Source: UBA10133 sp964348455 (lineage in GTDB: Bacteria; Patescibacteriota; Microgenomatia; UBA1400; MFAQ01). From it: DNA of 29,619 nt. Under the pieces are notes generated by a model. That model did no database searches and was not told where the DNA came from. It saw only the letters and a program-made list of their open reading frames with translations. Below are positions 24,422 through 29,619 of this stretch, in pieces. The translations under genes were made by a program, and so were the position numbers. The stretch's first letter is position 1, and every line of letters begins with the position of its first letter. The stretch spans positions 1-29,619 of the forward strand of contig CAYGCQ010000014.1 in NCBI GenBank assembly GCA_964348455.1, written 5' to 3'.

Positions 24422-24979
24422 ATGAAAAATGAACTGCCCCATAAACTAAGAGAAGAGTTGATCGAGATATTAAAAGCACGTTTTGAAAAAAACGTGAAGT
24501 TTCATGAAGCAATTGAGTGGAAAAATGTTGAAGATAAATTGAGGAAAAGTGCTGCGGTGTTATACTCTTTGAGCGAGATGGAAAAAACGGGAGGTGAGCC
24601 GGATGTGGTTGGCTTTGATAAAAAAATAGGAAAATATATTTTTTACGATTGTTCAGAGGAAACTCCTAAAGGGCGAAGAAGTGTTTGTTATGACCAGGCC
24701 GCACTTGATTCTAGAAAATCATTTAAGCCAAAGAATTCCGCTGTGCAAATGGCAACTTCGATGGGTATTGAGATCCTAACCGAGGAGGAGTATCAGCACT
24801 TGCAACAGCTTGGAAAATTTGACTTAAAAACATCAAGCTGGCTAAAAACTCCCATTTCTGTAAGGAGGTTGGGCGGTGCAATTTTTGGAGATTGTCGGTA
24901 CGGACGAGTTTTTGTTTACCATAACGGCGCGGATTCGTACTATGCAGCTAGAGGGTTTAGGGCTAAATTGAAAATTTAG
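24422..24979 (+). CDS. DUF4256 family protein
   Basis: The 185-residue protein closely matches the DUF4256 pattern across its full length: LKARFEKNVKFHEAIEWKNV at the start, EMEKTGGEPDVVGFDKK, YIFYDCSEETPKGRRSVCYD, then MGIEILTEEEYQHLQQLGKF and VFVYHNGADSYYAARGFRAK at the C terminus. No function is established to my knowledge. There is no signal peptide, so it is cytoplasmic. It stands alone; a TATAAA (24406-24411) ends ten bases before the ATG, implying a leader of only a few bases. Strong conservation in a widespread bacterial family suggests it was acquired or retained for a general role rather than a lineage-specific one. Confidence 0.9.
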   Translation: MKNELPHKLREELIEILKARFEKNVKFHEAIEWKNVEDKLRKSAAVLYSLSEMEKTGGEPDVVGFDKKIGKYIFYDCSEETPKGRRSVCYDQAALDSRKSFKPKNSAVQMATSMGIEILTEEEYQHLQQLGKFDLKTSSWLKTPISVRRLGGAIFGDCRYGRVFVYHNGADSYYAARGFRAKLKI

Positions 24980-25133
24980 GTTTTTATTTACGTAAAATAG
25001 GTAAATATCCTGGGTACCATCCGATTTTTTTGATATCTAAGTCGCGAGGAGCCGATGTTTCCCGAATTTAAATTTAGCTAACCTGTACCATGTGTCCTGT
25101 CTTATGGGATTCCAGCATCTCAGATAAATATGA

Positions 25134-25949
25134 TTATTTCTTTAGATGATTATTCAAGAAGTTGATAGTTTTGTTCCAGGCGTCTTTGGTTTCACTAGGC
25201 GCATAGTTCATTCCGGACGGGTTTGCAAATGCATGGGCCACTCCTGGATATATATAAATTTCATTTTCTACACCAATGTCATTAAGGGATGTTTTAAACT
25301 CTCGAACCATACTCTCTGGAATAGACTGATCTGCTCCACCAAAAACACCCATTACTGGCCACATTATGGGCATTAACTTATCCTTTGTTGTTGCCATACC
25401 TCCTCCGTAGTAGACTACGGTGGCGTCGAGTTTTTCTCCTGAAATAGAAAGTTCAACGGATTGCTTTCCTCCAAAGCACCATCCTAAAGATGCTATTTTT
25501 TTTGCTCCGGATCTCCGCAGGTAATCTACCGCGGCCCTCATATTTTCTATACCTGTTTTTTGGTCAAAACTCGGTGAAATTTCTCTCGCTTGCGCTTGAG
25601 TCTCAGCTACCTGTCCCTTATAAAGATCTACTGCCAAAACTACATAACCCTCTTTTGCTAGTTGTTCTGCTGTATCTTTGATCTCTGGACGTAGTCCGCG
25701 GTTTTCATGAATAATTACTATGCCGGGATAGTCACCTTTCTTTTCCGGACTAACTAAATACCCTTTAGTATTAGGAAAGTATTCTAATTCTGGATGAATA
25801 ACGATCGAAGTATCTTTTTGCGTGTCCAGCATATCTACATTCTTCATTAGTTTACTTTGGTCTCTATCCATGTATCCCTTTTTATATGAAATAACAATTG
25901 AAATAACAATTATTATTGTAATTAGAACAAGGGTAGTGTTTTTCTTCAT
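25134..25949 (-). CDS. Membrane-anchored dienelactone hydrolase family protein
   Basis: The 271-residue alpha/beta hydrolase has an N-terminal membrane helix (about residues 6-21) and a DLH domain: YPGIVIIHENRGLRPEIKD with E82, the nucleophile C158 in LGWCFGGK, D207 in GGADQSIP and H239 in VAHAFANPSG, a full Cys-Asp-His triad. Members cleave dienelactones or other esters and lactones; the physiological substrate is unknown here. It is predicted to face outside, like the anchored MsrB. The start ATG 25949 has an extended -10 TGaTACACT (25956-25964) ending six bases upstream, so the mRNA should be leaderless. It is a single gene. The domain call is secure, the role is not. Confidence 0.9.
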   Translation of the reverse strand: MKKNTTLVLITIIIVISIVISYKKGYMDRDQSKLMKNVDMLDTQKDTSIVIHPELEYFPNTKGYLVSPEKKGDYPGIVIIHENRGLRPEIKDTAEQLAKEGYVVLAVDLYKGQVAETQAQAREISPSFDQKTGIENMRAAVDYLRRSGAKKIASLGWCFGGKQSVELSISGEKLDATVVYYGGGMATTKDKLMPIMWPVMGVFGGADQSIPESMVREFKTSLNDIGVENEIYIYPGVAHAFANPSGMNYAPSETKDAWNKTINFLNNHLKK

Positions 25950-25955
25950 ATATTA

Positions 25956-25964
25956 AGTGTATCA
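25956..25964 (-). promoter_or_regulatory. Extended -10 of the dienelactone hydrolase gene, predicted leaderless
   Basis: TGaTACACT on the minus strand ends six bases before ATG 25949; transcription should begin at the A of the start codon. Confidence 0.5.
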
Positions 25965-26262
25965 TATGTTACATTACACTCTGCAGCCCGTTTTGCCACT
26001 TAAAATAAATATACTCGTAAATACTCAGGTTATGTCAAAGGTTTGTGACTATTTCTGTCATCTAGATATCTAGTTTTACTATTATTCATCACCATAATGC
26101 TAAGTCTGCTCACACCAAGGAAAATTGCCAGCAATTGCTACTCTACTTAATTTCTTTTTTGAAAAAATGAGGTCGGTGAAAAAAAATATTTCTAAGACAA
26201 GTTATTCAGACTTGCTTAAAGAACTTATTAACCTCCAACTGGTTATATTAAGCCCGTTAATG
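25965..26262. other. Gene-free stretch between dienelactone hydrolase and tRNA-His
   Basis: About 300 bases without a convincing coding frame on either strand. Beyond the imperfect hairpin at 26179-26218 that could end the tRNA-His transcript, I see AT-rich sequence with no clear repeats, conserved protein or RNA motif. The open frame running through it into the tRNA (from 26125) is a shadow. Confidence 0.6.
26179..26218 (-). terminator. Possible weak terminator after tRNA-His
   Basis: On the minus strand an imperfect nine-pair stem with one bulge (26193-26202 with 26210-26218) and a seven-base loop is followed, after six bases, by eight U. The offset U tract makes it uncertain. Confidence 0.3.
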
Positions 26263-26336
26263 GGTGGGTTACGGGACTTGAACCCGCGGTCTCCTCCTCC
26301 ACAGGGAGGCGCTTTACCAACTAAGCTAAACCCACC
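26263..26336 (-). tRNA. tRNA-His (anticodon GTG)
   Basis: Complete cloverleaf on the minus strand. The acceptor GTGGGTT/AACCCAC is preceded by an encoded G(-1) at 26336 that faces C73, the identity element of tRNA-His. The D stem is GCTT/AAGC, the anticodon stem CCTCC/GGAGG with loop CTGTGGA, and the T arm GCGGG-TTCAAGT-CCCGT. After C73 only CA follows, so CCA is added after transcription. Confidence 0.95.
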
Positions 26337-26420
26337 ATTTGGTAATGCCTAATAGCATCTGCGTATATTTTAATCCATTTTGCCTAAATATGGACTAGAA
26401 TATAGAAATAATCAATAAGT

Positions 26421-27011
26421 ATGTCCGAAATAGATCTTGAAGCTGTAACTAGACCAAACTGGGAATTTTCTAAGTTTGATCCTGAACTTATCGGGGATAA
26501 TCTGAGCCAAGGTTGGGAGCTTAAGAGAACTTCATTGCAAAACGCACGATTACTTGCTCAAGTATCCGGAGCAAACTTTCAAGATGAGGTGGCTCAAGCT
26601 GTGCAAGGGAGTGCTGATGAAATTATTAGACTATCTCAAGAGGTAGATGATTACTTTAAGCCATATACATATATACTTTTTGCTTGGATTGCTTACAACT
26701 TTGGGCATGGAGATCCTAGTTGTGCCAACTTTCACAACTGGGCAGGTCTGGTCATATCTGGCAACAGAGAAGCCTTTATCAAGGCTAAAACAAAACTATT
26801 ACCTCACTTAATAGAGTATAGTCAAAACATACAAAAACATGTCCACCCAGAGCTGATCCATATCTTAGAGACCCCCCATCAACTACACTATACTGCGAGA
26901 CGGATCCCAGAAGTAATCTATACAGACAATAAAGATGAATTCCAGATCATTTGGCCCAAAAAAGATCTAAAAAAAGCAGTTGGCAATCCACCTTTCATAA
27001 TAAAACTATAG
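26421..27011 (+). CDS. Unrecognised protein, 196 residues
   Basis: I do not recognise this protein. It appears soluble and mostly helical: an N-terminal region with GWELKRTSLQNARLLAQVSG, a central DDYFKPYTYILFAWIAYNFG segment, and several aromatic and His residues (GHGDPSCANFHNWAG; YSQNIQKHVHPELIHILE) that could bind metal, though no known metal motif fits. The C-terminal part is charged and ends in PPFIIKL. It sits between tRNA-His and tRNA-Pro; its last bases overlap the likely promoter of tRNA-Pro. A TAGAAT (26396-26401) lies 19 bases before the ATG, with no Shine-Dalgarno sequence. Confidence 0.7.
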   Translation: MSEIDLEAVTRPNWEFSKFDPELIGDNLSQGWELKRTSLQNARLLAQVSGANFQDEVAQAVQGSADEIIRLSQEVDDYFKPYTYILFAWIAYNFGHGDPSCANFHNWAGLVISGNREAFIKAKTKLLPHLIEYSQNIQKHVHPELIHILETPHQLHYTARRIPEVIYTDNKDEFQIIWPKKDLKKAVGNPPFIIKL

Positions 27012-27025
27012 TAAAATATGCCTAT

Positions 27026-27099
27026 CGGGGTGTAGCTCAGATGGCTAGAGCGCTGCGTTTGGGACGCAGAGGCCGGAGGTTCGAGTCCTCTCACCCCGA
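27026..27099 (+). tRNA. tRNA-Pro (anticodon TGG)
   Basis: Canonical cloverleaf: acceptor CGGGGTG/CACCCCG, D arm GCTC/GAGC, anticodon stem CTGCG/CGCAG with loop TTTGGGA (anticodon 27060-27062), T arm GGAGG-TTCGAGT-CCTCT, discriminator A. C1-G72 is typical of bacterial tRNA-Pro. No CCA is encoded. A TAAAAT hexamer (27012-27017) is a likely -10. Confidence 0.97.
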
Positions 27100-27125
27100 C
27101 AATTGTTTGGTAAAATAGTAGTTAA

Positions 27126-27196
27126 GCGGGTGTCGTATACCGGTATTACCTCAGCTTTCCAAGCTGATGAAAGGGGTCCGACTCCCCTCACCCGCT
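27126..27196 (+). tRNA. tRNA-Gly (anticodon TCC), unusual tertiary positions
   Basis: The cloverleaf is complete: acceptor GCGGGTG/CACCCGC, anticodon stem TCAGC/GCTGA with loop TTTCCAA (anticodon 27158-27160), T stem AGGGG/CCCCT, discriminator T. Departures from the norm are: T loop TCCGACT, with C instead of the near-universal U at position 55 (27078); C at position 15 (27140); C at position 9 (27134); and a T-T mismatch in the D stem. G18-G19 are kept. It lies 26 bases after tRNA-Pro, likely on the same transcript. No CCA is encoded. A functional tRNA is likely, but see findings. Confidence 0.88.
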
Positions 27197-27231
27197 CATT
27201 GGTGTATAGAATTCTCCCCCGTTTTCTGTAT

Positions 27232-27259
27232 AAAAAAAGCACCCACTTATGGATGCTTT
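27232..27259 (-). terminator. Rho-independent terminator of the 133-residue protein gene
   Basis: On the minus strand a nine-pair stem (27251-27259 with 27236-27244, one G-U) with loop ATAAGT is followed by U tract (plus-strand A run 27232-27238). It begins 31 bases after the gene's stop. Confidence 0.8.
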
Positions 27260-27289
27260 GTCGTACAACTGGTTTGTTTCTATCTTAAA

Positions 27290-27691
27290 TCAGGATATCA
27301 TTTTTATTCCTGGAGTTTCCCCTTTAAACTGGACTGGCTGATTAGAGGTTATGTCATATAGAAGAATAATGTTGCTTCCTGACAAAATCTGGAAATTGTG
27401 AATTTCAATAACGGCTTCATTTTCTGTTAGATTTTTGCTGTGAAGTTTGAGTTCTGTTTTGTCAGAACTTTCGGGGCCTACTTCAAACTCGCCGATTCCA
27501 AAACCCCTGCTGGCAAATAAAGGAGTAAATAGATTCAGAAGAGATTCTATGTCAGCATCGGGATCTATGGTTTCAGGTACAAAACCTGGATATCTGCCTT
27601 TTATGTCACGAAGTATGGCCCGAAAGATAGATTCATTTTCTCTCGCTGCCCTGAATTTTTCACCAATTGGTAATTTATTTGAAATGTTCAC
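27290..27691 (-). CDS. Unrecognised small protein, 133 residues, GTG start
   Basis: I do not recognise this protein. It is acidic, with an N-terminal helical half (KFRAARENESIFRAILRDIKG) and a beta-rich C-terminal half (AVIEIHNFQILSGSNIILLYDI). There is no signal peptide or membrane span. The start GTG 27691 is fixed by an ideal GGAGG at 27697-27701, five bases away, rather than an ATG one base out of frame that is followed by a stop. Upstream is a TATAAT (27721-27726), which would give a leader of about 22 bases. The gene ends at its own terminator, so it is a single transcription unit. Confidence 0.75.
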   Translation of the reverse strand: MNISNKLPIGEKFRAARENESIFRAILRDIKGRYPGFVPETIDPDADIESLLNLFTPLFASRGFGIGEFEVGPESSDKTELKLHSKNLTENEAVIEIHNFQILSGSNIILLYDITSNQPVQFKGETPGIKMIS

Positions 27692-27720
27692 ATTTTCCTC
27701 CGATATCGAATGTCTTGGGT

Positions 27721-27726
27721 ATTATA
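27721..27726 (-). promoter_or_regulatory. -10 TATAAT before the 133-residue protein gene
   Basis: Perfect TATAAT on the minus strand, 29 bases before GTG 27691; transcription near 27714. No clear -35 was found at 17 bases. Confidence 0.45.
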
Positions 27727-27850
27727 CTACATTAATCAACCAAGTTATAGGTCTTTTTTGAACCCACTCGAAGCGATTCAAGCATATCAATTTGAAGCGC
27801 GACTTGTCTCAGTTCGGTACGGCTCTGTTCACATTGCCAGCTCCAAGACC

Positions 27851-27876
27851 AAAAAAAAGACTGGCTTTCGCCAGTC
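27851..27876 (-). terminator. Rho-independent terminator of the 83-residue protein gene
   Basis: Seven-pair stem GACTGGC/GCCAGTC (27859-27865 with 27870-27876) with a four-base loop, followed on the minus strand by eight U (plus-strand A run 27851-27858). Confidence 0.88.
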
Positions 27877-27890
27877 AGACGTAACAAAGT

Positions 27891-28142
27891 TTATTGTTTA
27901 GCCTTAAGAGATTCCTCTTCACATTTTTTCGCCATTGGTGTCATGGAACCATAAAATCCTCCTGGTCCGTGCCATCCATCATCTCTGCGGTAAAATGTTC
28001 CCCAGCCATCGATATAGACATTCTCAGTTGCTTCTGAGGCAACTTTTGCGGTTACGCTTGCTTCAATATTGGCAATCTGCTGTTCAATGGGTTGCGCGGA
28101 TTTTTTAGTTCGAGCGTCGTTCAAAGCATCTTGGTTTGACAT
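27891..28142 (-). CDS. Unrecognised small protein, 83 residues
   Basis: I do not recognise this protein. It has a helical, charged N-terminal half (SNQDALNDARTKKSAQPIEQQIANIEASVTAK, shown here in part) and a short aromatic, Gly-rich C-terminal part (YIDGWGTFYRRDDGWHGPGGFYG). The start is ATG 28142, nine bases after AAGGAG; a TTG two codons upstream would be too close to that site. On the minus strand, TTGAAA (28229-28234) and TGcTATAAT (28208-28216) form a good extended-10 promoter. The gene ends at its own terminator. The pattern of strong promoter, ribosome-binding site and terminator for a tiny protein suggests high expression. Confidence 0.78.
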   Translation of the reverse strand: MSNQDALNDARTKKSAQPIEQQIANIEASVTAKVASEATENVYIDGWGTFYRRDDGWHGPGGFYGSMTPMAKKCEEESLKAKQ

Positions 28143-28207
28143 GTGCAAGTTCTCCTTTTATGGTGTCAATTTATAAGCTTTTGGCTATATAACTGAACTT
28201 GTTAAGT

Positions 28208-28234
28208 ATTATAGCATTGAAACGATACTTTCAA
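28208..28234 (-). promoter_or_regulatory. Extended -10 promoter of the 83-residue protein gene
   Basis: TTGAAA (28229-28234) and TATAAT (28208-28213) preceded by TGC, spacer 15. Transcription near 28201 gives a 59-base leader with AAGGAG. Confidence 0.6.
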
Positions 28235-28353
28235 GAAATACAGGACAATGTTCTAATTTTATAGTTTTTGATATCTTTTGAGAGCAATTGTGCCTCAGAA
28301 GACCGAAAATAAGACGAAACTAGTTCTAACCAAGTCTCGCCAGCACCTCCAAG

Positions 28354-28384
28354 AAAAATCTCTCCCTCGTGGGGAGATTTTTTT
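28354..28384. terminator. Terminator-like hairpin without an evident upstream gene
   Basis: Stem 28354-28366 with 28371-28382 (one bulged T at 28363), CTC-TCCC/GGGGAG core, loop TCGT, and a run of seven T (28378-28384). A-rich left arm means it can also work on the minus strand. It could insulate the next promoter or end an unannotated RNA. Confidence 0.7.
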
Positions 28385-28455
28385 GGACTGTATAAAGTTG
28401 ATCGAATTTTTGGTCTCTTGGATATCCCCCTTGTCTTTTCCTGGTCCAAAACAGG

Positions 28456-28484
28456 TTGACACTGTTTGGGTTGTTAACTATACT
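28456..28484 (+). promoter_or_regulatory. Near-consensus sigma70 promoter
   Basis: TTGACA (28456-28461) and TATACT (28479-28484) with an ideal 17-base spacer; transcription near 28491 gives a leader of about 41 bases with AGGAGG. This is the best promoter in the window. Confidence 0.8.
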
Positions 28485-28531
28485 ATAGGTATTCGTACTT
28501 TAAATTGAATCTTTAAATCTAGGAGGATTTT

Positions 28532-29200
28532 ATGTCTAGAAGAGGTGGTAAGGGTGGTAGGCGTGGGAGGAGGTACAGTCCCATTGGGATTCCTGGACTG
28601 CGTCGTGGAGATAGTTTTGGGTCTTCACATAACCATGGTGGATCCGGTCTTGGATACATATTGGCATTCGTTGTCTGGATGACATTGTTTGGAGCTGCGG
28701 TATTCTCGAGTAGAAGTGATCATCGTGATTCGGAAGTACCAGTTGAAATTACAAACCAAGTATCTACTGCTGCTAATCCAGATTATCAACAGTTGCAGAT
28801 TTACCATGATGGATGGGAATCTTTTTCTAGCTGTGGAAGGGGAATTTTAAAAAGAGCAGGTTCTGCTGGGTATGGAAATGTTAGCATTGTATCTCGCAAA
28901 CTAGACGAGAGCACATACTTGCTGACGGTGTCCGCAAATGGATATCAGCCTGTGTTTGTTAAACTTACTTTTTTGAATCGAATTAGCCCAGAGCCAGATG
29001 TCTTGTCATACACGACGTTTACAGAAGAAAATTATGAAGTTGTTACTTTGGATTCCCAGTCCTGGGAGCACCCTGAGTGGGAAGATCGCACGCTTACGTT
29101 CAAAACGAGTTTGGGTGAGGTAGGCCTAGTTAGGCTTGAGAAGAACTTTATTGCTTACGGTGTGATTGATGATGAGCTAAAAAAATATTGTTTGGAATAA
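28532..29200 (+). CDS. Unrecognised membrane-anchored protein with Arg/Gly-rich N terminus
   Basis: I do not recognise this 222-residue protein. The N terminus is a basic Arg/Gly tract (MSRRGGKGGRRGRRYSPIG), followed by a membrane helix (about residues 40-59: GLGYILAFVVWMTLFGAAVF) and an exported domain of about 160 residues, predicted beta-rich, with two Cys (C100, C220). The basic residues inside and the acidic outside fit a single-pass N-in topology. It is driven by a near-consensus promoter and an ideal AGGAGG (28521-28526) five bases before the ATG, so expression should be strong. A UUCG-loop terminator follows the stop by eight bases. The basic tail could contact nucleic acid or lipids; this is speculation. 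Confidence 0.78.
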   Translation: MSRRGGKGGRRGRRYSPIGIPGLRRGDSFGSSHNHGGSGLGYILAFVVWMTLFGAAVFSSRSDHRDSEVPVEITNQVSTAANPDYQQLQIYHDGWESFSSCGRGILKRAGSAGYGNVSIVSRKLDESTYLLTVSANGYQPVFVKLTFLNRISPEPDVLSYTTFTEENYEVVTLDSQSWEHPEWEDRTLTFKTSLGEVGLVRLEKNFIAYGVIDDELKKYCLE

Positions 29201-29208
29201 TAAACTTT

Positions 29209-29232
29209 AACCCCGATTCGTCGGGGTTTTTT
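29209..29232 (+). terminator. Rho-independent terminator with UUCG tetraloop
   Basis: Eight-pair stem AACCCCGA/TCGGGGTT (29209-29216 with 29221-29228), loop TTCG, followed by TTTT. It ends the preceding gene's transcript. Confidence 0.92.
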
Positions 29233-29248
29233 CTTTTACAAAATCTTA

Positions 29249-29575
29249 CTAAACGTTTTCTCTTTTAATTGTGGTCCAGTGGTACATGTAGAGTGGAATA
29301 CCTACAAGAATTAGAGAAAGTGAGGTGGAGAGCTGACGCTTGCGCTGATTAGATTGCTCGGCTTCATTTCTTTCTTTTTGAAGCTCAACAGATACTGTTT
29401 CTATACTTTTGCTATCCGGTGACCTAACGGGCTCGGCGTAGTAGGTGTAATCTGAGACTTTGAAGATATATGTCTTAATTATTAGATCCGTAATCTGGAC
29501 ACTGCCAATAACGGTGATTAGGAGTCCAACGAAGGAAAAGAGATATAGATATAGTAGGCGGAGGTTGAATTTCAT
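29249..29575 (-). CDS. Small two-span membrane protein, unrecognised
   Basis: A 108-residue product with two membrane helices (about residues 7-30 and 84-99), a basic cytoplasmic start and an outside or central segment rich in Ser and Glu with coiled-coil-like SVELQKERNEAEQSNQRKRQL. The beginning, LRLLYLYLFSFVGLLITVIGSVQI, resembles small membrane proteins frequent in Patescibacteria (near DUF5671), but I am not sure of a family. A TGaTAATAT (29577-29585) lies one base before the ATG, too close for a normal transcription start, so either it is not a promoter or translation begins elsewhere. The gene ends 17 bases from the preceding gene's terminator. Confidence 0.65.
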   Translation of the reverse strand: MKFNLRLLYLYLFSFVGLLITVIGSVQITDLIIKTYIFKVSDYTYYAEPVRSPDSKSIETVSVELQKERNEAEQSNQRKRQLSTSLSLILVGIPLYMYHWTTIKRENV

Positions 29576-29619
29576 AATATTATCATAGCAAATAATATAA
29601 AATTTGAAAATTTATATAG

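Larger units (their letters stand above)
28143..28455. other. Gene-free stretch with an orphan terminator
   Basis: About 310 bases without a convincing gene. The left part holds the promoter and leader of the 83-residue gene; the right part contains a strong hairpin with T tract (28354-28384) for which no upstream gene is apparent. Two open frames here (28231-28449 minus, 28278-28508 plus) cross the hairpin and lack ribosome-binding sites. Confidence 0.55.

Noticed and set aside
26125..26352. Open frame reading through tRNA-His
   Set aside because: The frame crosses the tRNA gene on its other strand and its translation (LRDLNPRSPPPQGG) is the typical artefact produced by tRNA sequence.
27045..27242. 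Open frame on the minus strand through tRNA-Pro and tRNA-Gly
   Set aside because: It overlaps two tRNA genes; RGERTRTSGLCVPN is a known kind of tRNA shadow.
28231..28449. Minus-strand open frame of 72 residues
   Set aside because: It contains a terminator hairpin, has no ribosome-binding site and overlaps another open frame of similar length; no protein-like features.
1..29619. Alternative code with TGA as glycine (as in some CPR groups)
   Set aside because: TGA ends several genes at precise overlaps with the next start (10348-10350, 11245-11247, 14607-14609), and no gene continues sensibly past a TGA.
1..29619. CRISPR array, insertion sequence, prophage or defence system
   Set aside because: No spaced direct repeats, transposase, integrase, phage structural gene or recognised defence gene was found on either strand.

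Overview
The window is an AT-rich, gene-dense bacterial segment read with the standard bacterial code: TGA is used as a stop by several tightly overlapping genes. Small proteins, many unrecognised, sit beside a type IV pilus operon with a fused PilM-PilN and a glucan-processing operon (GT4, GH57, GH15, sugar kinase). This suggests a Patescibacteria/CPR genome, perhaps Microgenomates or WWE3-like. That placement is an inference from gene content; no ribosomal marker is present.

Layout. 2-2086: the end of a MurG/MGDG-synthase-like glycosyltransferase and a membrane-anchored spermidine-synthase-like protein. 2154-7383: four overlapping or abutting genes for alpha-glucan metabolism. 7413-15395: the pilus machine in order pilB, pilC, three pseudopilins, a large PilX-like protein, PilM-PilN, PilO and a small membrane protein. 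15388-16040: a major pilin with its own promoter, Shine-Dalgarno sequence and strong terminator. 16050-16200: three strong stem-loops, two sharing the same stem base. 16212-20953: mixed genes (CxxC-x17-CxxC zinc protein, AI-2E-type transporter, membrane-anchored MsrB, ABC-F ATPase, cold-shock protein). 21049-25949: AlkA-like glycosylase, DedA, Ca2+/Na+ exchanger, a surface SH3-like protein, DUF4256 and a dienelactone hydrolase. 26263-27196: tRNA-His, an unknown gene, tRNA-Pro and an aberrant tRNA-Gly. 27290-29575: four small unrecognised proteins, two with membrane segments.

How the genes work together. The glucan operon could build or rework an alpha-glucan (GT4), trim it (GH57, GH15) and phosphorylate the released sugar (BadF-type kinase). 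The pilus operon encodes an extension ATPase, platform, alignment proteins and fibre subunits, but no retraction ATPase or prepilin peptidase lies in the window. DNA, protein and stress maintenance are represented by AlkA, MsrB and Csp.

Possible new biology. I found no clear novel multi-gene system. The best leads are: a recurring extended -10 promoter (TGnTAnnnT) placed so close to start codons that the mRNAs should be leaderless or nearly so; a tRNA-Gly that has lost U55 and other tertiary bases while its neighbours are canonical; the repeated-stem hairpin cluster; a GH15 enzyme with valine where I expect the catalytic base; and an orphan terminator that may end a small RNA.
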